A stretch of 7,552 nt of DNA. Origin: Elusimicrobia bacterium CG08_land_8_20_14_0_20_44_26 (GTDB taxonomy: Bacteria > CG03). Position 1 is the first letter of the stretch; each line of letters starts with the position of its first letter. Where the stretch lies: positions 1-7,552 of the forward strand of contig PEXM01000006.1 of assembly GCA_002779055.1 (NCBI GenBank), in the 5' to 3' direction. Below are positions 1 to 6,311 of this stretch, piece by piece. Position numbers and translations under genes: made by a program. Under the pieces are notes generated by a model. That model was not told where the DNA came from, did no database searches, and saw only the letters and a program-made list of their open reading frames with translations.

Positions 1-383
1 TATATGTTGAAAAAGAGGGTGAAATGAGAAGCATAGAAATAGAAACGGCAGAAAACTCATCCGGCGCGTGGATTTTCTCTTTCAGGGGCGAAGATGAAGA
101 TCTTGCAGGCAGTAATCTCTTTGCTGATAAATGGAATTTAGAGGAAGGCGATTTCTGGAAACAGGACCTTATGGGTTGCCTCGTCTATAACTCGCGGGGT
201 TTTTTGATGGGCGTTGTAAGTGAAATTGAAAATTCTCTGCCGCAGGTTTGGGTGACGCTTAATGAGCCGGACGGTAAGACCTTCAGTTTCCCGTTTATAA
301 AAAAATTTGTTAAAGAAGTCCTGATTAAGGATAAAAAAATAATTGCCGATGTGCCGGAAGGCGTAGGAGTGCGGGGCGGATGA
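1..383 (+). CDS. rimM: Ribosome maturation factor RimM, 5'-truncated by the window edge
   Basis: RimM binds the 30S subunit (protein uS19) and helps the 16S rRNA 3' domain to fold. The reading frame stays open to the first bases of the window, where it reads YVEKEGEM before the ATG at 24. That ATG is therefore internal, and roughly 50-60 N-terminal residues lie outside. Visible are the end of the N-terminal RimM barrel (about residues 1-45 from the ATG at 24) and the PRC-barrel domain. The PRC-barrel begins at the family-typical DLMGCLVYNSRGFLMGVV and ends near IIADVPEGV. The position directly before trmD and rplS matches the conserved rpsP-rimM-trmD-rplS operon, which supports the call independently. 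The stop codon overlaps the trmD start by 4 bases (ATGA). The sequence is divergent, so family assignment rests on the PRC-barrel pattern together with context. Confidence 0.9.
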   Translation, partial: YVEKEGEMRSIEIETAENSSGAWIFSFRGEDEDLAGSNLFADKWNLEEGDFWKQDLMGCLVYNSRGFLMGVVSEIENSLPQVWVTLNEPDGKTFSFPFIKKFVKEVLIKDKKIIADVPEGVGVRGG

Positions 384-1018
384 GGATAGATATATTGACG
401 CTCTTCCCCGAGTTTTTTGCAAGTCCTCTCTCATGCGGTCTTCTCGGGAAGGCGGCGGAGAAAGGAATTGTGAATATCGCCACATTGAACATCAGGGATT
501 TCTCATCCGACGGATATGTGGACGATGCCCCTTTCGGCGGCGGTTCGGGGATGGTTATGGAAATAGAGCCCGTTTACAAAGCGGCAAGAAGCGTGATGAA
601 AGAAAACTCAAAAGTGATAATTTTATCGCCGTCGGGCGAAAGATTCTGCCAGAAAACGGCTCTGGAATTGTCGGCGTCAGAGCATTTGATTCTCATCTGC
701 GGCAGATACGAGGGAATCGATGCGAGAACGTCAAGCGTTCTCGGCGCAAGAGAGATTTCAATCGGCGATTTCATTCTTTCAGGGGGAGAAGCGGCGGCTC
801 TATCTTTGATAGAAGCCGTTGCCAGAGTGCTCCCCGGATTTCTCGGAAATCCCGAAAGTTTGAAAGAAGAATCGTTTAATGACGGTGATTTGGAATATCC
901 GCATTACACGAGGCCCGCGGATTTTATGGGGTATAAAGTTCCGGAAGTGCTTTTAAGCGGCAATCACGGGCTTATAAAAAAATACAGGGAAAGTCAGAAA
1001 AGGAAGGTCAAGTTATGA
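380..1018 (+). CDS. trmD: tRNA (guanine(37)-N1)-methyltransferase TrmD, short C-terminal form
   Basis: TrmD transfers a methyl group from S-adenosylmethionine to N1 of G37 in tRNAs with G36, which prevents +1 frameshifting. It is a dimeric trefoil-knot (SPOUT) enzyme. Seen here: N-terminal DILTLFPEFF, the PFGGGSGMVM loop (residues 51-60), LSPSGERF, the SAM-pocket motif ICGRYEGID (106-114), SIGDFILSGGE (127-137), then PHYTRPADFMGYKVPEVLLSGNH. R149 aligns with catalytic E. coli R154. The residue aligned with the E. coli general base D169 is Glu (E164, in KEESF). The protein has 212 residues against 255 in E. coli and ends soon after LLSGNHGLIKKYRES, so most of the C-terminal helical domain is missing. 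AGGAG at 365-369 is a plausible ribosome-binding site. The end overlaps rplS by ATGA, so the short end is a normal gene junction and not an assembly break. Confidence 0.97.
   Translation: MRIDILTLFPEFFASPLSCGLLGKAAEKGIVNIATLNIRDFSSDGYVDDAPFGGGSGMVMEIEPVYKAARSVMKENSKVIILSPSGERFCQKTALELSASEHLILICGRYEGIDARTSSVLGAREISIGDFILSGGEAAALSLIEAVARVLPGFLGNPESLKEESFNDGDLEYPHYTRPADFMGYKVPEVLLSGNHGLIKKYRESQKRKVKL
1001..1007 (+). promoter_or_regulatory. Ribosome-binding site of rplS
   Basis: AGGAAGG lies 7 bases before the ATG at 1015, inside the last codons of trmD. It is a strong Shine-Dalgarno match and fixes the bL19 start at 1015, although this gives a shorter N-terminus than usual. No start codon was found a short distance upstream in the same frame. 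Confidence 0.75.
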
Positions 1019-1332
1019 AAAGCGGTTTTGAAAAGTTTAAGCAGGGAGACACGGTTGCGGTGACACAAAAAATAAAGGAAGGCGAAACCGAGCGGCTGCA
1101 GACATTTACGGGGGTTGTTATCGCGGTGAAAGGCAAGAATCCTCCCGTCTCTTTTACGGTGAGAAAGGTTTCTTACGGAGTTGAAGTAGAAAAAATTTTT
1201 CCGTATGACCTGCCGTCTCTGAAACAGGTCGCGGTCAAATCGCGCGGCAAAGTCGCGCGCGCAAAACTTTATTATCTGAGAGGGCTGAGAGGAAGAGCGG
1301 CTAAGATTGCCGAGGCCGAGCCCCAATCTTGA
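1015..1332 (+). CDS. rplS: 50S ribosomal protein bL19
   Basis: bL19 is a large-subunit protein located near the interface with the small subunit. The 105-residue product shows the family order clearly: FKQGDTVAVTQKI (8-20), GETERLQTFTGVVIA (23-37), the signature FTVRKVSYGVEVEKIFP (47-63), then SRGKVARAKLYYLRGLRGRAAKI (77-98). Usual length is about 113-118. The deficit is at the N-terminus, where the usual extra dozen or so residues before the FKQGD-type motif are absent; the C-terminus carries a short tail AEAEPQS. The start overlaps the trmD stop (ATGA), and the TGA stop overlaps the TTG start of the next gene, so translation of all three is probably coupled. Confidence 0.97.
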   Translation: MKSGFEKFKQGDTVAVTQKIKEGETERLQTFTGVVIAVKGKNPPVSFTVRKVSYGVEVEKIFPYDLPSLKQVAVKSRGKVARAKLYYLRGLRGRAAKIAEAEPQS

Positions 1333-1679
1333 GTTGCGATAATACAAGGCGGAAGGGCGCTGATGCGGAGGAAATGGTCTGTCGGCATCTTGAGAAAAAC
1401 GGTTTGCGGATTTTAGAGAGAAATTTCGCCGCCCGGTCGGGAGAGATAGACATCATCGCTCTCGACGGAGAATCCTTGTGTTTTATTGAAGTGAAATCGG
1501 CATCCGGAGATTTTGCGCCTCCGGAGATGAAAGTCAATGTGTCAAAACAGAAAAAAATAATAAAGACGGCGCAGATATACATAAGCAAAAAGAGACCCTC
1601 TTCTGAAGATTTCAGGTTTGATGTCGTCTCTGTGACGAAAAAGGGAATTGAACTTTATAAGGATGCGTTTAGAACGTGA
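1329..1679 (+). CDS. UPF0102 (YraN-family) restriction-endonuclease-fold protein
   Basis: This is a small protein of the YraN/UPF0102 family, which has the PD-(D/E)XK nuclease fold but no firmly established cellular substrate. In the 116-residue product, KGADAEEMVCRHLEKNGLRIL (9-29) matches the family N-terminal helix. The predicted catalytic core follows: SGEIDIIALDGESLCFIEVK, with E39, D41, E54 and K56 as the likely metal-site residues. The C-terminal RFDVVSV strand (96-102) is also typical. The start is a TTG overlapping the rplS stop by TTGA. The later ATG at 1372 would delete part of the conserved helix, so TTG is preferred. GAGG at 1312-1315 is 13 bases away and weak, so initiation probably depends on coupling to rplS. 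YraN genes are common beside rplS. Confidence 0.9.
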   Translation: MSCDNTRRKGADAEEMVCRHLEKNGLRILERNFAARSGEIDIIALDGESLCFIEVKSASGDFAPPEMKVNVSKQKKIIKTAQIYISKKRPSSEDFRFDVVSVTKKGIELYKDAFRT

Positions 1680-1704
1680 GATGGTTCCGGAAGCGCCGGC
1701 GTTA

Positions 1705-1710
1705 AGAGGG
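1705..1710 (+). promoter_or_regulatory. Ribosome-binding site that sets the ruvB start
   Basis: AGAGGG sits 6 bases before the ATG at 1717. The earlier in-frame candidates (TTG 1648, ATG 1663, ATG 1681) have no well-spaced purine-rich site; the AAGG before 1663 touches the start codon. Starting at 1717 also gives the usual RuvB length. Confidence 0.7.
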
Positions 1711-1716
1711 AAGAAT

Positions 1717-2733
1717 ATGGATGAAGAAAAAGTGACTGCGCCTTTCGCTCAGGACAGGGATTCGGAACTTGATAAAAGTTTGCGTCCGGCGGTTCTCGGA
1801 GAGTTTATAGGTCAGATAGCTCTTAAAGAAAAACTCGGAATCTGCATTAACGCCGCAAAGAAAAGAAATCAGCCGTTAGACCACATACTTTTTCACGGGC
1901 CCCCGGGTTTGGGCAAAACGACGCTCGCCTACATTATGGCAAATGAAATCGGCGTTAACATAAGATGCACTTCCGGCCCGGCGATGGACAAAATCGGCGA
2001 CCTCGCCGCTATTCTGAGCAGTTTAGAGGCGGGAGACATTTTTTTCATAGATGAAATACATCGGTTGAAATCAGGCGTGGAAGAAGCGCTTTATCCGGCG
2101 ATGGAAGATTTTAAACTGGACATAATAATCGGCGAGGGCCCTTCGGCAAAGACGATGCAGCTTCCTCTCCCGAAATTTACGCTCATAGGAGCAACGACCC
2201 GGTCGGGTTCTCTGGGCGGCGCTCTGCGAGACAGGTTCGGCATTGTTGAGAGAATCGGTCTCTATCCTCCGGAGGAACTTAAAGACATTGTAAAACGTTC
2301 GGCAAAAATATTAAAAGTTGAGATTGATGAGGATGCGACTTTTGAAATAGCCCGCCGTTCCCGCGGCACGCCGAGAATTGCAAACAGGCTCCTTCACAGA
2401 GTGCGCGACTGGTGCCAGGTGTATTCCCAAAAAAGAGTTGACAAGACCTCGGCGGATAAGGCGCTGACGATTTTCGGCGTTGACAGGGCCGGTCTCGGCG
2501 AAATGGACAGGCGGCTTCTCACAGTGCTTGTGAAAAATTTCTCGGGCGGGCCGGCGGGGCTCAAGACCCTTGAGGCGGCTCTCGGGGAAGAAGCCGAAAC
2601 GATAAGCGACGTTTATGAGCCTTTCCTTATTCAGGAGGGCTACATAGAAAGGACGAATGTAGGCAGGGTCGCCACCCGCAAGGCATGGGAGCTTCTCGGC
2701 ATTCAAAAGAAAACGAGCGGTGATCTCTTCTGA
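1717..2733 (+). CDS. ruvB: Holliday junction branch-migration ATPase RuvB
   Basis: RuvB is the hexameric AAA+ motor that, with RuvA, drives branch migration of Holliday junctions. From the ATG at 1717 the protein has 338 residues, the family norm. Visible motifs: the N-terminal SLRPAVLGEFIGQ, Walker A GPPGLGKT (61-68), TSGPAMDKIGDLAAIL, Walker B FFIDEIHRL with D112 and E113, YPAMEDFKLDIIIGEGPSA, sensor 1 GATTR (158-162), the arginine-finger segment LRDRFG (170-175), and sensor 2 GTPRIANRLL (217-226). A C-terminal winged-helix domain follows (GGPAGLKTLEAALGEE, YEPFLIQEGYIERT, GRVATRKAW). Nothing essential is missing. The frame is open further upstream (TTG 1648, overlapping yraN), but the ribosome-binding site favours 1717, 37 bases after the yraN stop. 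Neither ruvA nor ruvC is in the window. No terminator is evident after the gene. Confidence 0.98.
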   Translation: MDEEKVTAPFAQDRDSELDKSLRPAVLGEFIGQIALKEKLGICINAAKKRNQPLDHILFHGPPGLGKTTLAYIMANEIGVNIRCTSGPAMDKIGDLAAILSSLEAGDIFFIDEIHRLKSGVEEALYPAMEDFKLDIIIGEGPSAKTMQLPLPKFTLIGATTRSGSLGGALRDRFGIVERIGLYPPEELKDIVKRSAKILKVEIDEDATFEIARRSRGTPRIANRLLHRVRDWCQVYSQKRVDKTSADKALTIFGVDRAGLGEMDRRLLTVLVKNFSGGPAGLKTLEAALGEEAETISDVYEPFLIQEGYIERTNVGRVATRKAWELLGIQKKTSGDLF

Positions 2734-2765
2734 TAGCGGTGTGTTTGATTTTATTAATAATTATG

Positions 2766-2794
2766 TTGACAATGGCAGCGGATTTTGGTCTAAT
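2766..2794 (+). promoter_or_regulatory. Strong sigma70-type promoter for the secretion cassette
   Basis: The -35 box TTGACA (2766-2771) matches consensus fully. It is followed by 17 bases and a -10 box TCTAAT (2789-2794), which matches TATAAT at five of six positions. TG at 2786-2787 forms an extended -10 element. Transcription would be expected to start near 2801, only about 8 bases before the ATG at 2809. This separates the 2809-5681 cassette from the ruvB operon. An overlapping register, TAATAT at 2791-2796, is also possible but has a poorer 19-base spacer. Confidence 0.7.
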
Positions 2795-2808
2795 ATACAC
2801 AATTAGCT

Positions 2809-4701
2809 ATGAGAAAATTTTTGTTTATTGTTTTAGGCGGTCTCACTTTTAATAGCGGGCTTTTTGCGGCTGCCGTAACGAATATCAGTTGGAATGCCGC
2901 TAATCGTTCTCATTTGATTTCTTATACAGCTCCTGCCCCATCGACAGATACTGTAACGGCGTATTACCGTGTTTACAAAACTTTCGGTCATTGGCCAGGA
3001 AGCGATGGATGGACTCTAATTTTTGGGCCAACAAAGGAGACTTCTATTGAGGATTATTCAGGACCCGGAACATGGTCTTATTATGTGACATACCAATATA
3101 TTGATGAGGACGGTAATGTAATAGAGAATGGCACATTATTGAGCGTATATGACAAAAATACCTGGCCATTTATACATGCAATGAAAAGAGTTGATGCAGA
3201 CGGCGAGCAGTGGGGCGCCGGTCAGGAATGGCATTTCACATATAAACTTCAAGCTGACTGTTATATGAGGGTGAGAGTTTTTGAACCGGGTTCGGGGACT
3301 AAATTCGGCTATGATAGCGAACGTTTTTCAACGGCTCCTGTTACTGGATTCGTAAGGACAATTGTAGATTACGAAAATAAAGGCAGCGCTGCAAGAAGTT
3401 TTGAGATGGATGGTGCTTCGTGGGAAGAGGAAGAGGTCTGGGACTGCAGGGATTCTTCGGGGAACGTTGTCGGCAATGGAGTATACTGGATACTTTTTGA
3501 GGCTTTTGATAAAACCAATATTTGCGCGGACCCTGACAATCCGCAGATTTACGAAAAGAGAGGGTCCTGGTTAGGGACTATTCCTGTTGATATTTTAAGG
3601 ATTATTGACCTTCAGGTGATAGGTATTTCGGAGAGTGTCCCATCGGCGTCAATAGCGTATAAGATAAACGGCGACGCCAACGTAAAAACACTTATATGTA
3701 AACCCGGAACGCAATTTATTGTCTCTACTTCTACCGGTTCTCTCCCATATCTTTCGAGTAGTTACGATTATATTGCAGGCGACTGCCTGCCGCTAAATCC
3801 TGCTAATGGTCAAGTTGACGGGAGCAGAATTATAAAGTACATCAAACTTTATCGCAAAGCCGGCTCTCACACCGAAACATGGGTAGGAAATGACGATTCC
3901 GGCTCAGCCGTAGATAACGGTCTTTATGTTATGGCAATGTCTGCCGTAGACGGTTTTGACAATCATGCGGTTGACGCCACCGGCAACGATCAGCCGATAC
4001 ACACGACAATTTCCGTTGACAGGACAAAGTCAGAAACAGCCACCGAATCGACTCCGCCGAGTTTATACTCGATTACGCCCGAAAACGACTCTACTCTTAC
4101 ATCGGCGCTCAAAGAAATTAAGTTCACGCTCACTGATGAATCGGGTGTAGCCACTTCAACAAGCGCCGCCGTTGCGAATATAATAACGCTGACCGATCCC
4201 AATTCAAAAACATATATTGACGGGAACGGCGGGACACTTTCACACACGGGTCCTGTCACGGCGGTTGCGTTTACTTTTACATTGAGCACTTCCTTAGTGA
4301 CCAGTGGCAGTTATACGGTTAATATAAAAGCGGCGGATATTATAGGGAATTCGGATACATATACGAGGACATTCGCCATTCTTTTGAGCGAATCGGTTGT
4401 TGTTGATGTGTTTAAGTCAACCGTTAAGGCGTGCCCTCAGCCTGTGGACACGGGGAATGTTATTTTCAGGTATGATCTTATGGCTTCTGCCAAGATGACT
4501 TTAAAGATTTTTAATTTACTGGGCGGCAAAATATACGAACTGCCTTGGACAGAGTCAGCAGGCAATGGTAAGACAAAAGCTTGGGATTTAAAAGGTGATG
4601 ACGGCAGTAAAGTGAACCCCGGAATTTATATTTACGAACTTACGGCGGATTACGGCGCCTCAAAAGCGACGGCCGTTAAAAAAATGGCGGTGGTGAAATG
4701 A
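2809..4701 (+). CDS. Secreted multidomain protein with three FlgD-like units, including a C-terminal one
   Basis: This is an exported protein of unknown specific function, 630 residues. The signal peptide is clear: K3, a hydrophobic stretch to about residue 19, and likely cleavage after A20 (GLFA|AAV). Next comes a beta-rich, fibronectin-III-like region (about 22-115). Two FlgD-like units follow, closing at W211-D234 and W358-D381. An Ig-like bacterial surface domain (about 415-525) has the typical TPPSLYSITPENDSTL start and a SGSYTVNIKAADIIGN end. A third FlgD-like domain (about 535-630) begins ACPQP in place of the usual YPNP and ends KKMAVVK. That terminal module resembles domains that act as type IX sorting signals in Bacteroidota and relatives; here a sorting role is inferred. 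No catalytic motif was recognised, so a structural or adhesive surface role is most likely. No start codon other than ATG 2809 is possible nearby: in-frame stops lie at 2767 and 2791, and the next Met is residue 125. It has no Shine-Dalgarno. The stop overlaps the next gene by ATGA. Confidence 0.88.
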   Translation: MRKFLFIVLGGLTFNSGLFAAAVTNISWNAANRSHLISYTAPAPSTDTVTAYYRVYKTFGHWPGSDGWTLIFGPTKETSIEDYSGPGTWSYYVTYQYIDEDGNVIENGTLLSVYDKNTWPFIHAMKRVDADGEQWGAGQEWHFTYKLQADCYMRVRVFEPGSGTKFGYDSERFSTAPVTGFVRTIVDYENKGSAARSFEMDGASWEEEEVWDCRDSSGNVVGNGVYWILFEAFDKTNICADPDNPQIYEKRGSWLGTIPVDILRIIDLQVIGISESVPSASIAYKINGDANVKTLICKPGTQFIVSTSTGSLPYLSSSYDYIAGDCLPLNPANGQVDGSRIIKYIKLYRKAGSHTETWVGNDDSGSAVDNGLYVMAMSAVDGFDNHAVDATGNDQPIHTTISVDRTKSETATESTPPSLYSITPENDSTLTSALKEIKFTLTDESGVATSTSAAVANIITLTDPNSKTYIDGNGGTLSHTGPVTAVAFTFTLSTSLVTSGSYTVNIKAADIIGNSDTYTRTFAILLSESVVVDVFKSTVKACPQPVDTGNVIFRYDLMASAKMTLKIFNLLGGKIYELPWTESAGNGKTKAWDLKGDDGSKVNPGIYIYELTADYGASKATAVKKMAVVK

Positions 4702-5681
4702 GTGTTGCAAATAATAAACTGCATTTAAGTTCTCCGTCATTAAAATTTATATCGCGGTTATTTATTTTGTTATCAATTTTTTATTTTATGAACAATAATT
4801 TATTTGCGGCAGGTCTTCAATTTCTGAGAATCCCCGTATTTTCACGTTCAGAAGGTATGGCGGGCGCTTATACCGGCGTTGCGGAGGGCTGCGAATCTTT
4901 TTTTTATAATCCCGCAGGTCTTTCCGCGGGAGAAAAAACTGATTATGAAGCGACGGCAGGATATGTTTCCTGGCTGGAGGGAATGAGTAAGGAATCTATC
5001 GTTTTTATCACTCCTGCCGACATTTTTCCTATTGTCAGGGGAATCAGTATTGATTATTTTACTGTCGGCGATTTAAAAAAATATAATGTTTCGGGAACCG
5101 AAATAGGCGCTCTGGATTACCAGGATATTGCCGCGGCTGTAAATCTCGGCGCGGATATGGGGAATTTTATATTCGGGTGCAATCTGAAATACTTAAAGGA
5201 AGATATAGACAAGTATAAAGGTTCCGGTTTCGCTGTCGATGCAGGCATCCTTTATCCCTTTTCAAAAACGAACCGCATAGGTTTATCCGCATCCAATATG
5301 GGCTCGTTCTCGCTTGAAGATGTCAGTATTGATTTACCAATAACCATAAGGGCAGGGTTGGGGATTTCCGGCAAGAAAGTAACGCTTGGTTTGGATGCGG
5401 AGAAGAATGCAGACAACACTTATCTGCATTTGGGCGGCGAATTGAAGTTGCAGGAGCGGTATTTTTTGCGCGCCGGCATAAAAAATGCGGAGATGGGAAA
5501 TGTCACCACTTTTGGATTGGGAATGAATACGGAACTCGGCGTTCAGGATGAGTGGAAACCGTCTTTCCAGCAGGGGCAGAAAACGGCTTCAAAAAAAGTA
5601 TTAAAAATTAATTATAGTTTTCAGGGCGGCGGTTATTTCAGCGAATCAATACACCGTTTTGATATAGGCGTATCATTTTAA
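4698..5681 (+). CDS. PorV/PorQ-family (UPF0164-like) outer-membrane beta-barrel protein
   Basis: This is a predicted outer-membrane barrel related to PorV, PorQ and the FadL-like UPF0164 family. The 327 residues begin with a long-n-region signal peptide: basic K16 and R20, hydrophobic 21-31, and probable cleavage after A37 (NLFA|AGL). The mature start QFLRIPVFSRSEGMAGAYTG, followed by CESFFYNPAGL (65-75), is the family hallmark. Alternating amphipathic strands then run to the C-terminal HRFDIGVSF, which ends in Phe as outer-membrane barrels usually do. In Bacteroidota, PorV carries type IX cargo from the translocon to the attachment complex. The gene overlaps the preceding FlgD-like-domain protein by ATGA, so a cargo/partner relation is a reasonable inference, but the family also includes members of unknown role. 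GGTGG at 4689-4693 may assist initiation. It could equally be a simple porin or structural barrel. Confidence 0.85.
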   Translation: MSVANNKLHLSSPSLKFISRLFILLSIFYFMNNNLFAAGLQFLRIPVFSRSEGMAGAYTGVAEGCESFFYNPAGLSAGEKTDYEATAGYVSWLEGMSKESIVFITPADIFPIVRGISIDYFTVGDLKKYNVSGTEIGALDYQDIAAAVNLGADMGNFIFGCNLKYLKEDIDKYKGSGFAVDAGILYPFSKTNRIGLSASNMGSFSLEDVSIDLPITIRAGLGISGKKVTLGLDAEKNADNTYLHLGGELKLQERYFLRAGIKNAEMGNVTTFGLGMNTELGVQDEWKPSFQQGQKTASKKVLKINYSFQGGGYFSESIHRFDIGVSF

Positions 5682-5723
5682 TAAATAAGGACAGTTGGAT
5701 TTCAGAGTCGGCGCAGCAGTCAA

Positions 5724-5731
5724 GCCGCGGC
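5724..5731. repeat. Short perfect palindrome before queH
   Basis: GCCGCGGC is a perfect 8-base palindrome ending 3 bases before the ATG at 5735, in the 53-base gap between the PorV-family gene and queH. It could hide the region around the start codon or be chance; nothing else in the gap is recognisable. Confidence 0.25.
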
Positions 5732-5734
5732 GGG

Positions 5735-6310
5735 ATGAGTTTGAAAGAAACAATTCAAATGCAGGAAAGGCAGGAAAAAATTTCCCGCGCGGTTCTGGTT
5801 CACACCTGCTGCGGACCCTGTATGACGGGGGTTTTTCCTGAACTTTCAAAAGAAAAAAAAATTTACGGTTTTTTTTACAATCCAAACATTCACCCATTGA
5901 ACGAGTTTAGCGCGCGTCTTATGACTGCCGGTTTCGTCGCCTCACAATTCGGCTTCAAGCTTTTTGTGGACGCTGATTACGGCATTGCTCGCTGGCTTGA
6001 AGTTGTTAAGGATTTTGAAAAGAGGTGTTCCGGATGCGTTTATATGAGATTGAAAAGAACCGCCGAGTTTGCCGAGGAGAAAAAAATAAAAAGTTTTACG
6101 ACAACGCTTCTCGTAAGTCCCTATCAGGACCATGAATACATAAAAGAAACGGGTTGCGCAATCGCAAAAAAAACAGGCGTTGAATTTTTTTACAGGGATT
6201 TCAGAAAAAATTATCAGGACTCTATAAAAAAGTCGAAAGAAATGCTTCTTTACAGGCAGAAATACTGCGGCTGCGTGTTCAGCCAGGAAAATGATAAAGT
6301 GAAACATTGA
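5735..6310 (+). CDS. queH: Epoxyqueuosine reductase QueH
   Basis: QueH (formerly DUF208) reduces epoxyqueuosine to queuosine in tRNA, the last step of the pathway. It is a non-homologous, cobalamin-independent alternative to QueG, and it is an iron-sulfur protein. All diagnostic motifs are present in the 191 residues: HTCCGPC (C25, C26, C29), GFFYNPNIHP (45-54), RCSGCVYMRL (C98, C101), FTTTLLVSPYQDHEYI (121-136), FFYRDFR (151-157) and LYRQKYCGC (C178, C180). The cysteines are intact, so activity is expected. The first ATG, at 5735, is used here, but its ribosome-binding site is unclear: a G-rich GGCGGG touches the codon. ATG 5759 would remove eight poorly conserved residues and is an alternative. 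The spoIID-like gene starts one base after its stop. queA and tgt are not in the window. Confidence 0.96.
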   Translation: MSLKETIQMQERQEKISRAVLVHTCCGPCMTGVFPELSKEKKIYGFFYNPNIHPLNEFSARLMTAGFVASQFGFKLFVDADYGIARWLEVVKDFEKRCSGCVYMRLKRTAEFAEEKKIKSFTTTLLVSPYQDHEYIKETGCAIAKKTGVEFFYRDFRKNYQDSIKKSKEMLLYRQKYCGCVFSQENDKVKH

Positions 6311-6311
6311 T

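Noticed and set aside
24..26. ATG at 24 as the start of a 119-residue gene
   Set aside because: The frame is open to the window edge, and the residues before the ATG (YVEKEGE) fit the RimM N-terminal domain, so this is an internal Met of a truncated gene.
433..879. 148-residue open frame inside trmD on the + strand
   Set aside because: It is an out-of-frame shadow of a well-conserved gene, is rich in Arg and Ser as such shadows are, and has no recognisable domain.
1648..1716. Longer RuvB beginning at TTG 1648
   Set aside because: It would overlap yraN by 32 bases and add 23 residues not found in the family; a good ribosome-binding site precedes ATG 1717.
2751..2760. TTATTAATAA palindrome as an operator
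   Set aside because: It is a short, fully AT palindrome, expected by chance in this composition, and has no second copy near the promoter.
2734..5734. Direct repeats flanking the cassette as traces of a mobile insertion
   Set aside because: Comparing 2734-2808 with 5682-5734 gave only short, imperfect matches (GACA and GGATTT fragments); there is no transposase or terminal inverted repeat.
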